From Pirellulales bacterium (GTDB lineage Bacteria; Planctomycetota; Planctomycetia; Pirellulales; DATAWG01): a stretch of DNA of 40,434 nt. Below, in pieces: positions 23,813-32,121 of the stretch (positions are counted from its first letter, which is position 1; each line of letters opens with the position of its first letter). The notes under the pieces were generated by a model. That model was not told the DNA's origin. It did not search any database and worked only from the letters and a program-made list of their open reading frames with translations. The translations under genes and the position numbers were made by a program. The DNA lies in NCBI GenBank assembly GCA_035939775.1, contig DASZFO010000095.1:1-40434 (forward strand), given 5' to 3'.

Positions 23813-25084
23813 ATGAGTGCTATGCCCGCCACTTTCGATCGGCAAGAATCGCAGCCGGTGCTGACGGTTTCGGCTCTGACGTTGTTGGTGAAGGAGGTCG
23901 TCGAGGGGAGTTTTCCGCTGGTTTGGGTCAGCGGAGAGATTTCGAACTTCTCGCGACCGCAGTCGGGGCATTGCTATTTGACGCTCAAGGACGACGAATC
24001 CCAGGTGCGGGCTGTGATCTGGCGCAACATCGCGGCAACCGTCCGCTGCGATTTGCACGACGGGCTAGAGGTGATCTGCCGCGGGCATCTGGATGTGTAC
24101 GCGGCTCGCGGCACCTATCAACTGGTCATCGAAGAGATTCAGCCGAAGGGGCTCGGGGCGCTGGAGCAGGCCCTGCGGAAGTTGCGCGAGAAGCTGGAGC
24201 GCGAAGGGCTGTTTGCGGCGGCTCGCAAGCGGCCGCTGCCGGCGTTTCCGCGGCGGATTGCGTTTGTCACCAGCCCGACCGGGGCGGCAGTGCGCGATTT
24301 CTTGCAGGTGCTGCGCCGGCGGTGGCGCGGGGCGGACGTGCTGATCGTGCCGGTCCGCGTGCAGGGGATTGGCGCGGCGGAGGAGATCGCCCGCGCGATC
24401 GCCGCCGTGAATCGGCTCGCGCAGCCGATCGACGTGCTGGTGGTCGGCCGCGGCGGGGGGAGCCTCGAAGATCTGTGGGCATTCAACGAAGAGCCGGTGG
24501 TGCGGGCGATTCATGCCTCGCGGATTCCCGTCGTCTCGGCCGTCGGGCATGAGATCGACGTGACGCTCGCCGATCTGGTGGCCGATCTGCGGGCGCTGAC
24601 GCCGAGCGAGGCGGCCGAGCGGGTCGTGCCGGCGATTGAAGAAGTGCTGGCGGGCTTGACGAGCCAACACAAGCGGCTGGCGGCTGCATTGCGCGGGCGG
24701 GTCGCGGACGCGCGGACGAGGCTCGACGGTCATGCCGTGCGGCGCGTGCTCCGCAAACCGTTTGACCGCCTACACGATCTGGGGCGACAATTGGATCAAT
24801 GGGAAGCTCGCTCCTCGCGCGCCGTGCGGAGCGGTTTGGCGCGGGCGCGGCAGCAGGCCGCGGCGCTCGCCGGGCGATTGGAATCGCTCAGCCCGCTCGG
24901 TGTGTTGGCGCGCGGTTACAGTTTGACGACGCGCATGGACGACGGCAGACTGGTCGAAGACGCGGCGATGCTGTCAGCCGGCGAGCAAATCGAGACGCGA
25001 TTTGCCAGAGGTCGAGCGGTCAGCCGAGTGGAAAGGGTTGTAAGTGAGAGACCCTACAATTCGACCCGCACCGAAATGCAATGA
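23813..25084 (+). CDS. xseA: Exodeoxyribonuclease VII large subunit
   Basis: The catalytic subunit of exonuclease VII degrades single-stranded DNA to short oligonucleotides. The protein is about 423 residues. An OB-fold domain begins with LTVSALTLLVKEVVEGSF and WVSGEISNFSRPQSGHCYLTLKD. The nuclease domain has FVTSPTGAAVRDFL, VVGRGGGSLEDLWAFNEE and SAVGHEIDVTLADLVAD, all family hallmarks. A coiled-coil stretch follows, then LARGYSLT. The start could be ATG 23813 or 23822; a TTG at 23804 is also in frame. None has a clear ribosome site. xseB starts three bases after the stop, so the two are co-translated. Confidence 0.96.
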   Translation: MSAMPATFDRQESQPVLTVSALTLLVKEVVEGSFPLVWVSGEISNFSRPQSGHCYLTLKDDESQVRAVIWRNIAATVRCDLHDGLEVICRGHLDVYAARGTYQLVIEEIQPKGLGALEQALRKLREKLEREGLFAAARKRPLPAFPRRIAFVTSPTGAAVRDFLQVLRRRWRGADVLIVPVRVQGIGAAEEIARAIAAVNRLAQPIDVLVVGRGGGSLEDLWAFNEEPVVRAIHASRIPVVSAVGHEIDVTLADLVADLRALTPSEAAERVVPAIEEVLAGLTSQHKRLAAALRGRVADARTRLDGHAVRRVLRKPFDRLHDLGRQLDQWEARSSRAVRSGLARARQQAAALAGRLESLSPLGVLARGYSLTTRMDDGRLVEDAAMLSAGEQIETRFARGRAVSRVERVVSERPYNSTRTEMQ

Positions 25085-25087
25085 TCC

Positions 25088-25480
25088 ATGACTGATACGC
25101 CGAATTCATCATCCCCAGAACAGCCGTTGAGCTTTGAGTCGGCCCTGGCTCGGATCGAAACGATCGTCCACGAATTGGAGGAGGGGCAAACCGGGCTTGC
25201 CGAGTCGCTGAACCGCTATGAAGAGGGGGTTCGGTTGCTGCGGCAATGCTATGGTTTGTTGGAAAAGGCGGAGCGGCGAATTGAGTTGCTCGTCGGCGCC
25301 GATGCCTCGGGCAATCCGGTGACAGAGCCGTTCGACGACACGGCCTCAGCCGAGCGCGAGCAGCAAGGGGCGCCCCGCACCCGCCGACGCAGCGCTTCGT
25401 CAGCGAAGGCGGCGCCGGTCGAACCGGCGGAGCCACCGGCCGGAGCTAGCGGCGTGGACGCACCCGGCGGTCTGTTTTAG
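25088..25480 (+). CDS. xseB: Exodeoxyribonuclease VII small subunit
   Basis: This 130-residue protein has the XseB helical hairpin. LSFESALARIETIVHELEEG and LAESLNRYEEGVRLLRQC match the family. XseB binds the coiled coil of XseA in the exonuclease VII complex. The family domain is 60-80 residues; here a Ser/Ala/Pro-rich tail of about 50 residues follows and is probably disordered. The gene is three bases after xseA. A repeat (25494-25548) lies between it and ispA. Confidence 0.94.
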   Translation: MTDTPNSSSPEQPLSFESALARIETIVHELEEGQTGLAESLNRYEEGVRLLRQCYGLLEKAERRIELLVGADASGNPVTEPFDDTASAEREQQGAPRTRRRSASSAKAAPVEPAEPPAGASGVDAPGGLF

Positions 25481-25493
25481 AATCAAGGGTTCA

Positions 25494-25548
25494 CCGGTTC
25501 GCCCTTCGGTCTGAGCCTCAGGGTCGAAGACAAGCGAACCGGCTAACG
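25494..25548. repeat. CCGGTTCGC hairpin containing the 29 bp core
   Basis: CCGGTTCGC (25494-25502) and GCGAACCGG (25534-25542), followed by CTAACG, form the same stem as 8115-8140. The loop holds a 29 bp core at 25503-25531, nearly identical to the one at 8007-8036. It lies in the xseB-ispA spacer. Confidence 0.9.
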
Positions 25549-25592
25549 GGTCTCGTTCGCTGGTTCTGCCTCCTTTGTGCTTCACACCGAGC

Positions 25593-26510
25593 ATGGCCCA
25601 CCGCGCCGCTACGACTGCTTGTCCTCTCTCCGCCGCGCTGGCTGAGACGCGCGCTTTGGTCGATTCGGCTCTGGACCGGTTGACGCAATTGTCGGACGGC
25701 TGCCCCCCGCGGCTGGCTGAGGCGATTCGCTACTGTTTGCTGGCCCCCGGCAAGCGATTGCGGCCGACGCTCGTGTTATGGAGCGCCGAGGCTTGCGGTT
25801 GTCATGCTGAGGCAGCAATGCCGGCCGCCTGTGCGGTCGAGATGGTGCATACGTATTCACTGGTTCACGACGACTTGCCTGCCATGGACGACGATGACCT
25901 CCGCCGCGGACGTCCGACGTGCCATAAGGTTTTTGGCGAAGCGAACGCGATCCTGGTTGGCGACGCCTTGCTGGCCTTGGCGTTTGAGACGCTGGCTCGT
26001 GGCATTCGGCCGGCGGAAACCGCGGTGGCCTGCATGGCCGCGCTGGCCGAGGCAGCGGGAGCGACGGCCCTGGTCGGCGGACAGGCGGATGACCTCGCGG
26101 CGGCCGCTGAATCAAACGGCGAGCGACTTGATGTCGCTGCGCTCGAATCGATCCATCGCCGCAAGACCGGGGCTATGTTTGTCGTATCCATGCGATTGGG
26201 GTCGCTCGTCGCGCGCGCCGGGCCTGCGCAGTGCAACGCATTGGAGGAGTATGGCCGAAAGCTGGGGCTGGCGTTCCAGATCGCCGACGATCTGCTGGAC
26301 GTGCAAGGCGATGAGGCCGCAGCCGGCAAGCGAGTTGACAAAGATTCTGGTCACGGCAAGCTGACTTTTCCGCGGTTGCTGGGCGTGGAAGAGAGTCGCC
26401 GCCGCGCGGAGCGATTGATCGACGAAGCATGCGGCGAGCTGGCTCCATTTGGCGCCGCGGCGGAACGGCTCGAGGCCCTAGCTCGATTTGTGCTGGAAAG
26501 GAATCGTTGA
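25593..26510 (+). CDS. ispA: Polyprenyl diphosphate synthase (IspA-like)
   Basis: This 305-residue trans-prenyltransferase makes farnesyl or geranylgeranyl diphosphate from IPP and an allylic starter. GKRLRP (53-58), the first Asp-rich motif DDLPAMDDDD (93-102) with RRGRPTCH after it, KTGAMF (191-196) and the second Asp-rich motif DDLLD (232-236) are all present. HTYSLVHDD before the first motif matches the IspA type, but the product chain length is not certain. The ATG at 25593 is preferred over a TTG at 25575. The stop overlaps the dxs start by one base, and the xseA-xseB-ispA-dxs order is a common bacterial arrangement. Confidence 0.95.
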   Translation: MAHRAATTACPLSAALAETRALVDSALDRLTQLSDGCPPRLAEAIRYCLLAPGKRLRPTLVLWSAEACGCHAEAAMPAACAVEMVHTYSLVHDDLPAMDDDDLRRGRPTCHKVFGEANAILVGDALLALAFETLARGIRPAETAVACMAALAEAAGATALVGGQADDLAAAAESNGERLDVAALESIHRRKTGAMFVVSMRLGSLVARAGPAQCNALEEYGRKLGLAFQIADDLLDVQGDEAAAGKRVDKDSGHGKLTFPRLLGVEESRRRAERLIDEACGELAPFGAAAERLEALARFVLERNR

Positions 26511-28426
26511 TGCCCGCGATTTTGCCGAAGATTGAATCCCCTCGCGACCTGCAAGGCCTGTCATTGGCCGAGTTGACGCAGTTGGCCGGCGAGATGCGCG
26601 AAGCGCTTTGCATTGTAATGAGCCATCGCACGGCCCATTTCGCCTCGAACCTGGGCGTCGTTGAACTCTGCCTGGCCTTGCACACGATGTTCGATTTCAG
26701 CCGCGACCGATTGATCTGGGACACCGGCCATCAGATTTACCCTCACAAGCTGATCACCGGCCGCTATCGCGATTTCAACACGATTCGCACCAAGGGCGGC
26801 CTGATGGGTTATCCGAATCCGCGCGAAAGCGATTACGACCTGTTCATGACGGGACACGCCGGCTGCAGCGTTTCGACAGTGCTCGGCCTGCGGAGCGGCG
26901 ACGAGTTGCTCGGCGAAAAGGATCGGCACGCCGTGGCCGTGATCGGCGACGGGGCGTTGCCCAGCGGCATCGTGTTCGAGGCCCTGAACAACTCCGGCGG
27001 GCCGAAGAAAAAGCTGCTCGTGATCTTGAACGACAACCAAATGTCGATCTGCCCGCGGGTGGGGAGCGTGGCCGATTATCTCGATCAACTGCGGACGAAC
27101 CGCATTTACACCGGCTTGAAGCACGAGGTGGTCGAGCTGCTCAAGAAACTGCCGCTCGTCGGCGCTCCCGCCGAACGAATGCTGGCCAAGGTGAAGGAAA
27201 CGATCAAGATCGGGCTGCATGGAGGGATGCTGTTCGAAAGCCTCGGCTTCCGCTATTTCGGCCCGGTGGATGGGCATAGCATTCCGCACCTGCGCAAATA
27301 CCTGAAGATGGTGAAGGATGCCGAGGGGCCAGTGCTGTTGCACGTCGTCACCGAAAAGGGGCACGGCTTCAAGCCGGCTTCAGACGACCCCGTCTTCTTC
27401 CACACGCCTGCGCCATTCGAGCGCGAGGAAGAGGCGATCGTTTCGATCGCGGCAAGCAAATCGCGGAGCTACACCGACGCGGCCAGCGAAGCCATCGGCC
27501 AGCAGATGCGCACGAACCCGCGCGTCACCGTGCTGACCGCGGCGATGTGTCAGGGGAACAAGCTCGAAGCCGTGCGCGCGGAGTTTCCCGATCGGTTCTT
27601 TGACACGGCGATTTGCGAATCGCACACGGTGGCGTTTGCCGCCGGCCAGGCTAAGGCCGGAGTGCGGCCGATCGTCGATATCTACAGCACCTTCTTGCAG
27701 CGGAGCTTCGATCAAGTGTTTCAAGAGGTGGCGCTGCAAAACCTGCCGGTCACGTTCATGCTCGATCGGGCGGGGCTGACCGGTCCGGATGGTCCAACGC
27801 ACCACGGCGTTTTCGATCTCGGCTACATGCGGCTGTTTCCGAATCTCGTCGTCATGGCGCCGGGCGATGAGGATGATCTGGCGAAGATGCTCGAGTTCGC
27901 TCTGGCCCACGACGCGCCCGTGTCGATCCGCTATCCCAAGGCGACGGTCGAGGAAATGGCCAACCGCCGGACGCCGATCGAATTGGGGCGCGCCGAAGCA
28001 CTGCATTGGGGAAGCGACGGCACAATCATCGCCTGCGGAACGCTGCTGGGGAACTGTCTCAAGGCGGCGGCCACGCTTCGCGAAGAAGGGCTGGATTTCG
28101 GCGTGGTCAATGCCCGTTTCGTAAAGCCGCTCGACACGGCAACGATGCTGCGGGCGATCGAGACGTCGCCCGCAGTGCTAACCGTCGAAGAAGGCGCGCT
28201 GGCCGGCGGATTCGGCAGCGCCGTCTTGGAGGCCGTCGCCGAAGCGGGCATCAGCGCCGCGCACGTTCGCCGGCTGGGCATCCCCGATCGGTTCATCGAG
28301 CACGGCGAGCGCGGCGAGCTGCTGGCCGATCTCGGGCTCGACGCCGCGGGCATCGCCCAATCCTGCCGTAGTCTGGTTGACGAGGCGGGCGCCTTCAAGA
28401 ATGCCGCGCAGCGCAGGGTTAGCTGA
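26510..28426 (+). CDS. dxs: 1-deoxy-D-xylulose-5-phosphate synthase
   Basis: DXS condenses pyruvate and glyceraldehyde 3-phosphate with thiamine diphosphate, the first step of the MEP pathway, and so feeds the adjacent IspA. The protein is 638 residues. H43 in AHFASNLG corresponds to the E. coli H49 region. GDGALPSG followed by NDNQMSI binds ThDP-Mg. YSTFLQRSFDQVFQEV and DRAGLTGPDGPTHHG belong to the pyrimidine domain. The catalytic glutamate is kept (E370), but its context is CESH instead of the usual AEQH. ATG at 26510 overlaps the ispA stop by one base. The C-terminal transketolase domain is complete. Confidence 0.95.
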   Translation: MPAILPKIESPRDLQGLSLAELTQLAGEMREALCIVMSHRTAHFASNLGVVELCLALHTMFDFSRDRLIWDTGHQIYPHKLITGRYRDFNTIRTKGGLMGYPNPRESDYDLFMTGHAGCSVSTVLGLRSGDELLGEKDRHAVAVIGDGALPSGIVFEALNNSGGPKKKLLVILNDNQMSICPRVGSVADYLDQLRTNRIYTGLKHEVVELLKKLPLVGAPAERMLAKVKETIKIGLHGGMLFESLGFRYFGPVDGHSIPHLRKYLKMVKDAEGPVLLHVVTEKGHGFKPASDDPVFFHTPAPFEREEEAIVSIAASKSRSYTDAASEAIGQQMRTNPRVTVLTAAMCQGNKLEAVRAEFPDRFFDTAICESHTVAFAAGQAKAGVRPIVDIYSTFLQRSFDQVFQEVALQNLPVTFMLDRAGLTGPDGPTHHGVFDLGYMRLFPNLVVMAPGDEDDLAKMLEFALAHDAPVSIRYPKATVEEMANRRTPIELGRAEALHWGSDGTIIACGTLLGNCLKAAATLREEGLDFGVVNARFVKPLDTATMLRAIETSPAVLTVEEGALAGGFGSAVLEAVAEAGISAAHVRRLGIPDRFIEHGERGELLADLGLDAAGIAQSCRSLVDEAGAFKNAAQRRVS

Positions 28427-28458
28427 ATCGCTCGTAGACAGCATTCGGCTGCGAGGCG

Positions 28459-29073
28459 CTACACGATCCAGCGCTGTTTACCATCGCGATGCGTGACTTC
28501 GATCTGCGGACGGCTTTTGCCGGGAATCAGGCGAAACGAGAGCGGCACGACCGCGCTGGTCAGCACTGCCGATTCGTCTAATCGTGATTTGCCCGCCAAC
28601 CGCAGTTCGCCGTCCTTCAGTTGGTATAGCTCTAAGCTCCACGGTTCGCGATCGATTAGCATCAACTCGCGCACGCCGATCTTGCCATAGAAGACCAGCT
28701 TCTCGCGGCTATGATCGTGAGGGCTGGTAATCTCAATCAAGAAGTCTGGACCGCCGCAAAGATGGGTGTCGCAATCCTTAGCGCGGCCACCCTTCAGCAG
28801 AACCACGACTTCGGGGCCGCGAAAATTCTGCTTCCAGCCCTCCTCTCGGTCGCTCACATTCGCGCCCGGAAAAACATCGCCAAGGCCGGTCTGTCCGATG
28901 GAGTTCTCAAGAATCGCGGCGAGCCGCATGACGAGCCGTTGATGTTCCAGATTCGGCAGCGGCGTCATCATATAGGTTCCCTCCCAGACTTCATCATAGC
29001 GGTCGGTGCCCAATTCCGCGCGCTCTGCAAGAATCTGTTGCTCCACAAACGGATCGGTGACCAATGTAGCCAT
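28459..29073 (-). CDS. Uma2 family (DUF820) restriction-nuclease-like protein
   Basis: This 204-residue protein has the Uma2 fold, a PD-(D/E)XK nuclease relative with unknown biological role. Visible marks are MTPLPNLEHQRLVMRLAAIL, RGPEVVVLLKGG, GGPDFLIEITSPHDHSREKLVFYGK and GVRELMLIDRE. The expected acidic residue of the first catalytic position is glutamate in GPEVV; the second is E in IEITS. The family is often found in many copies in planctomycetes, cyanobacteria and Chloroflexi. GGAGGAGCAAGAG precedes the ATG. It lies divergently from nadK. Confidence 0.9.
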   Translation of the reverse strand: MATLVTDPFVEQQILAERAELGTDRYDEVWEGTYMMTPLPNLEHQRLVMRLAAILENSIGQTGLGDVFPGANVSDREEGWKQNFRGPEVVVLLKGGRAKDCDTHLCGGPDFLIEITSPHDHSREKLVFYGKIGVRELMLIDREPWSLELYQLKDGELRLAGKSRLDESAVLTSAVVPLSFRLIPGKSRPQIEVTHRDGKQRWIV

Positions 29074-29197
29074 CTCTTGCTCCTCCGGGAAAACGTCTCG
29101 ATCACAGCGCTTTTATTTTACTCTCCAACCCGAGCTGAGCCTATCCAAACCGCCTTCCTCTTGCCCCGCGCGAGCGGCATCCCCTATCATCGCCGAT

Positions 29198-30103
29198 ATG
29201 AACGCTAGGGCAAACCAAGCGGCGAGTTCCCCGTCAGCTACTTCCGCCGCGCGGCGGCCGCGGCTGATTGTGCTTGGGTACGGCCAACCGGACATCGTGC
29301 AAGCCGAGTTCGTGCGGCTCCAGCCGCTCATCGAACTTCATGCCGAGATCGTCCTGACCGACTTGGGCGAGTATAAGGATCTCTCGCAGGTCGAGGCGGA
29401 GTTCGCGATCGTGCTTGGTGGAGACGGCGCGATCCTGCGGGCCGCCAAGCAGATGGCTTATCGCCAGTTGCCGGTGATCGGCGTGAACCTAGGAAAGTTG
29501 GGTTTTCTGGCAGACCTTACGCCCGAGGAATTCGTCGACGTGCTTCCGGGAGTGGCGGCCGGGAAGTTCCGCGTCGTCGAGCATTTGATGTTTGAATGCT
29601 CATTGATTCGCGGAGAAAAGGTGCTTGAGAAGCAGTTGGGGTTGAACGAGGTGGCGATCATCGGCGGCCCTCCGTTTGGCATTGTCGACATCCATCTTTA
29701 CGTTGACGCGGAATTGGTAACTACCTATAGTTGCGACGGTTTGATCGTCAGCACTCCGGTCGGATCGACGGCCCACAATCTTTCTTCGGGAGGCCCGATC
29801 CTGCGGAAGGATTTGCAGGCGTTTGTGATCTCGCCGATCAGCCCGCACACGCTGACGAACCGGCCGGTGGTCGATTCGGCCGACCGAGTGTATGAATTGA
29901 TCGTACCACGGCCGCTCGAGGGGACCGCGGTGGTGGTCGATGGCCGGTTAATGACGGGCCTCGAGCCGAACGATCGGATTCGGATCGAGCGGGCTCGCCC
30001 GCAGTTCAAATTGGTGGAGGCCAGCGGCCACGGCTACTACCGCACACTGCGCGAAAAGCTGGGCTGGGGCGGGAGCATTATCCGCCGCCGTGGCGAGCCG
30101 TGA
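29198..30103 (+). CDS. nadK: NAD kinase
   Basis: NAD kinase phosphorylates NAD+ to NADP+ in the cytosol. This 301-residue protein has GGDG (74-77), LGKLGFLADL (98-107), LNEVAI (149-154) and TPVGSTAHNLSSGGP (186-200), the last normally TPTGSTAY. The fold and motif order are complete. I chose ATG 29198, which follows a run-in from the divergent Uma2 gene; a 64-residue longer frame lies in antisense sequence. A Ser/Ala-rich N-terminal 20 residues precede the first strand. Confidence 0.93.
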   Translation: MNARANQAASSPSATSAARRPRLIVLGYGQPDIVQAEFVRLQPLIELHAEIVLTDLGEYKDLSQVEAEFAIVLGGDGAILRAAKQMAYRQLPVIGVNLGKLGFLADLTPEEFVDVLPGVAAGKFRVVEHLMFECSLIRGEKVLEKQLGLNEVAIIGGPPFGIVDIHLYVDAELVTTYSCDGLIVSTPVGSTAHNLSSGGPILRKDLQAFVISPISPHTLTNRPVVDSADRVYELIVPRPLEGTAVVVDGRLMTGLEPNDRIRIERARPQFKLVEASGHGYYRTLREKLGWGGSIIRRRGEP

Positions 30104-30172
30104 GGTGGCCACGGGTGAACGCGGATTGACACGAATTCAGACACGCTTGTTGGCTCGAAAGGATGCGAGGCA

Positions 30173-31084
30173 ATGAAACTCTCGTTCGTTCCGCTGGTGG
30201 CGTTAGCCCTCTTCGTCACTCCGAATGTTGGCCAATCGGCCGACAAGCCGGCTCAGAAGCCGGCGGTCGAATCGGCAGCGAAAAAAGATTTGCCGAAGTA
30301 TCTCCTACAATACAGATTTCGCGAGGGGGAAGAAATCCGCGCGAAAGTCACTCATCTCGCGACGATTGAAACCACCATCGCCGGCTCGACGCAGAAGACC
30401 GAGATGACGAGTTATTCGACCAAGCTCTGGCGAGTCGTCCGCGTCGATCCCGCGGGGACGATGACCTTCGAGCATCTGGTGGAAAATGTGGACATGCGCA
30501 ATCAAATGTCCGGCCGGCAGGAGGTGCGCTACAATAGCTTGACCGACAGCGCGGCGCCCTTGGGATATGAAGACGTGGCCAAGTCGATCGGCAAGGTGCT
30601 GAGCGCGGTGACGATCAGCCCGTCGGGCAACGTGCTCAAGCGCGAAGAGAAGCAGGTCCGCTCGGTTGCCGACAACAGCGGCAGCGTGCTGCTTCCCAAA
30701 TTGCCCGACGAGCCGGAGCCGATCGGCCAGGTGTGGAGCTTGCCCGTCGAGGTGAACGTGGCGCTCGACGACGGCGCGAGCAAGGCGATTCAGACCCGGC
30801 AGCGTTACGAATTGGAGAATGTCGAAGGCGGCGTGGCGACGATTGCCGTCGAAACGCAGATCCTCACCCCGGTGAGCAACCCGAAGATTCGCGTTCAGCT
30901 TATCCAGCGGCTGTCGAAGGGGCACATCCGCTTCGACCTCGACGCCGGGCGAATTCTCAGCCAGCGGACCGATCTGGATGAACGCGTACTCGGCTTTTCG
31001 GGGGGCGACAGTTCGATGCACTACGTCGCCCGATTCACGGAGGAGCTGCTGCCGGCGACTCCGAAGACGGCCGCGATCAAGTAG
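30173..31084 (+). CDS. Secreted planctomycete protein of unknown function
   Basis: This 303-residue protein has a signal peptide MKLSFVPLVALALFVTPN, probably cut near GQSA-DKP. The mature part is beta-rich: LLQYRFREGEEIRAKVTH, SYSTKLWRVVRVDP, TISPSGNVLKREE and GHIRFDLDAGRILSQ. The style matches planctomycete DUF6263-like proteins that I recall, but no activity is known. It starts 69 bases after nadK, on the same strand. The palindromic element at 31086-31194 begins right after its stop. Confidence 0.78.
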   Translation: MKLSFVPLVALALFVTPNVGQSADKPAQKPAVESAAKKDLPKYLLQYRFREGEEIRAKVTHLATIETTIAGSTQKTEMTSYSTKLWRVVRVDPAGTMTFEHLVENVDMRNQMSGRQEVRYNSLTDSAAPLGYEDVAKSIGKVLSAVTISPSGNVLKREEKQVRSVADNSGSVLLPKLPDEPEPIGQVWSLPVEVNVALDDGASKAIQTRQRYELENVEGGVATIAVETQILTPVSNPKIRVQLIQRLSKGHIRFDLDAGRILSQRTDLDERVLGFSGGDSSMHYVARFTEELLPATPKTAAIK

Positions 31085-31085
31085 A

Positions 31086-31194
31086 CTAGTGCTTTGTCAC
31101 AGCTTGATTTTAGGGTTGGGCGTTTTTCGTAGCGGCGGCTGGAATCCACCGCTACTAAAACTCGAATCCCAAAATCCAAATGACAAAGCACTAG
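31086..31194. repeat. 109 bp full-length imperfect palindrome
   Basis: CTAGTGCTTTGTCA (31086-31099) and its exact complement (31181-31194) form the ends. The inner arms GATTTTAGGG / complement of GATTTTGGGATT and GTAGCGGCGG/CCACCGCTAC also pair, so the whole element can fold into one hairpin. It begins one base after the secreted-protein gene's stop. Confidence 0.9.
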
Positions 31195-31335
31195 ACCACG
31201 AATGAGTCGCTCGATTGCCTGATTTGTAATCCTTGTCGTTCGCCAGACGCCCACTCAACTCTCAGCCCGCCTCCGGCCGAAACTGACAGAGGGACCGCAT
31301 CAACACCTCTGGCGCGGCTGGCGGGGAGAGGTCAA

Positions 31336-31881
31336 TTGTCTGCTGCAAATGGCCTAACGGCTCTCTGGCTGGCCTATTTTTCCCAGCCTTCCGGCGATCG
31401 CATTCTCTACCGCACGATTCGCAAGCGTAAGGTGCGCAAGATCGTGGAGATAGGGATCGGAGGTGGGCAGCGCACGTTGCGAATGATTTCGCTGGCTCAG
31501 CGGTATCACCCCGATGCCGTGCGGTATGTTGGGATCGATTGGTTCGAGGCACGGCCAACGGATTCCGATAAAGGGATGACTCTAAAGCAGGCCTACCGAG
31601 TGCTGCGCGGCACCGGCGCCCGTATTCATTTGGTCCCCAGCGACGCCCAGGAGGCCTTCGCGCGAGTCGCCAATGCCCTATCGGGCAACGAACTGGTCGT
31701 TATCTCATTAGTTCAGCCACTCGAAACGCTCGGTCGAATCTGGTTCTTCCTGCCGCGGATGCTCGCCGCAAACGCGATCGTGCTGCTCTCGAAAGCGAGC
31801 GATCTGGACGCCGCTTGGAGACCAATGCCGCTCGCCGAGATTCAATCGTTGGGCATGGAACCGCGACGGCGAGCCGCTTGA
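31336..31881 (+). CDS. Class I methyltransferase-like protein
   Basis: This is a 181-residue protein. Motif I of SAM-dependent methyltransferases is visible in KIVEIGIGGGQRTLRMI (about 34-50), followed by VRYVGIDWFEAR with the acidic residue of motif II. The rest keeps a Rossmann-like pattern, but it is short and lacks a clear substrate domain. The TTG start at 31336 has GAGAGG upstream; no ATG is in a better place. The function is unknown. It may be a structural relative without catalytic activity. Confidence 0.65.
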   Translation: MSAANGLTALWLAYFSQPSGDRILYRTIRKRKVRKIVEIGIGGGQRTLRMISLAQRYHPDAVRYVGIDWFEARPTDSDKGMTLKQAYRVLRGTGARIHLVPSDAQEAFARVANALSGNELVVISLVQPLETLGRIWFFLPRMLAANAIVLLSKASDLDAAWRPMPLAEIQSLGMEPRRRAA

Positions 31882-31959
31882 TTGCTTCGGTGGCTCTCGT
31901 CACTGCTTCTCGAACGAACAGCTCGCTTGCAGACTAGCGGGCTTCAATTCTGAATTGAC

Positions 31960-32034
31960 GGGTGCCATGGCCACTGCTCTGAGTGGCCATGCCGATGCGG
32001 CTCATGCCGGCGCCGAGCCGTGGGCATGGCACCC
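31960..32034. repeat. GGGTGCCATGG...GGCACCC element, copy 1
   Basis: A 75 bp palindromic element: GGGTGCCATGGCCAC at the left, GTGGGCATGGCACCC at the right, with CACTGCTCTGAGTGGCCATG inside. A second copy lies at 38614-38690. Both copies are preceded by a TTGACG-like flank. Confidence 0.88.
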
Positions 32035-32121
32035 AACGTCTCAAAACAGCTTTGAAGCTCCACTACAGGCTATGTAAAATCATGGCACGCAATTCAATTC
32101 AGTTCTTCAAAGAATTCCGAC

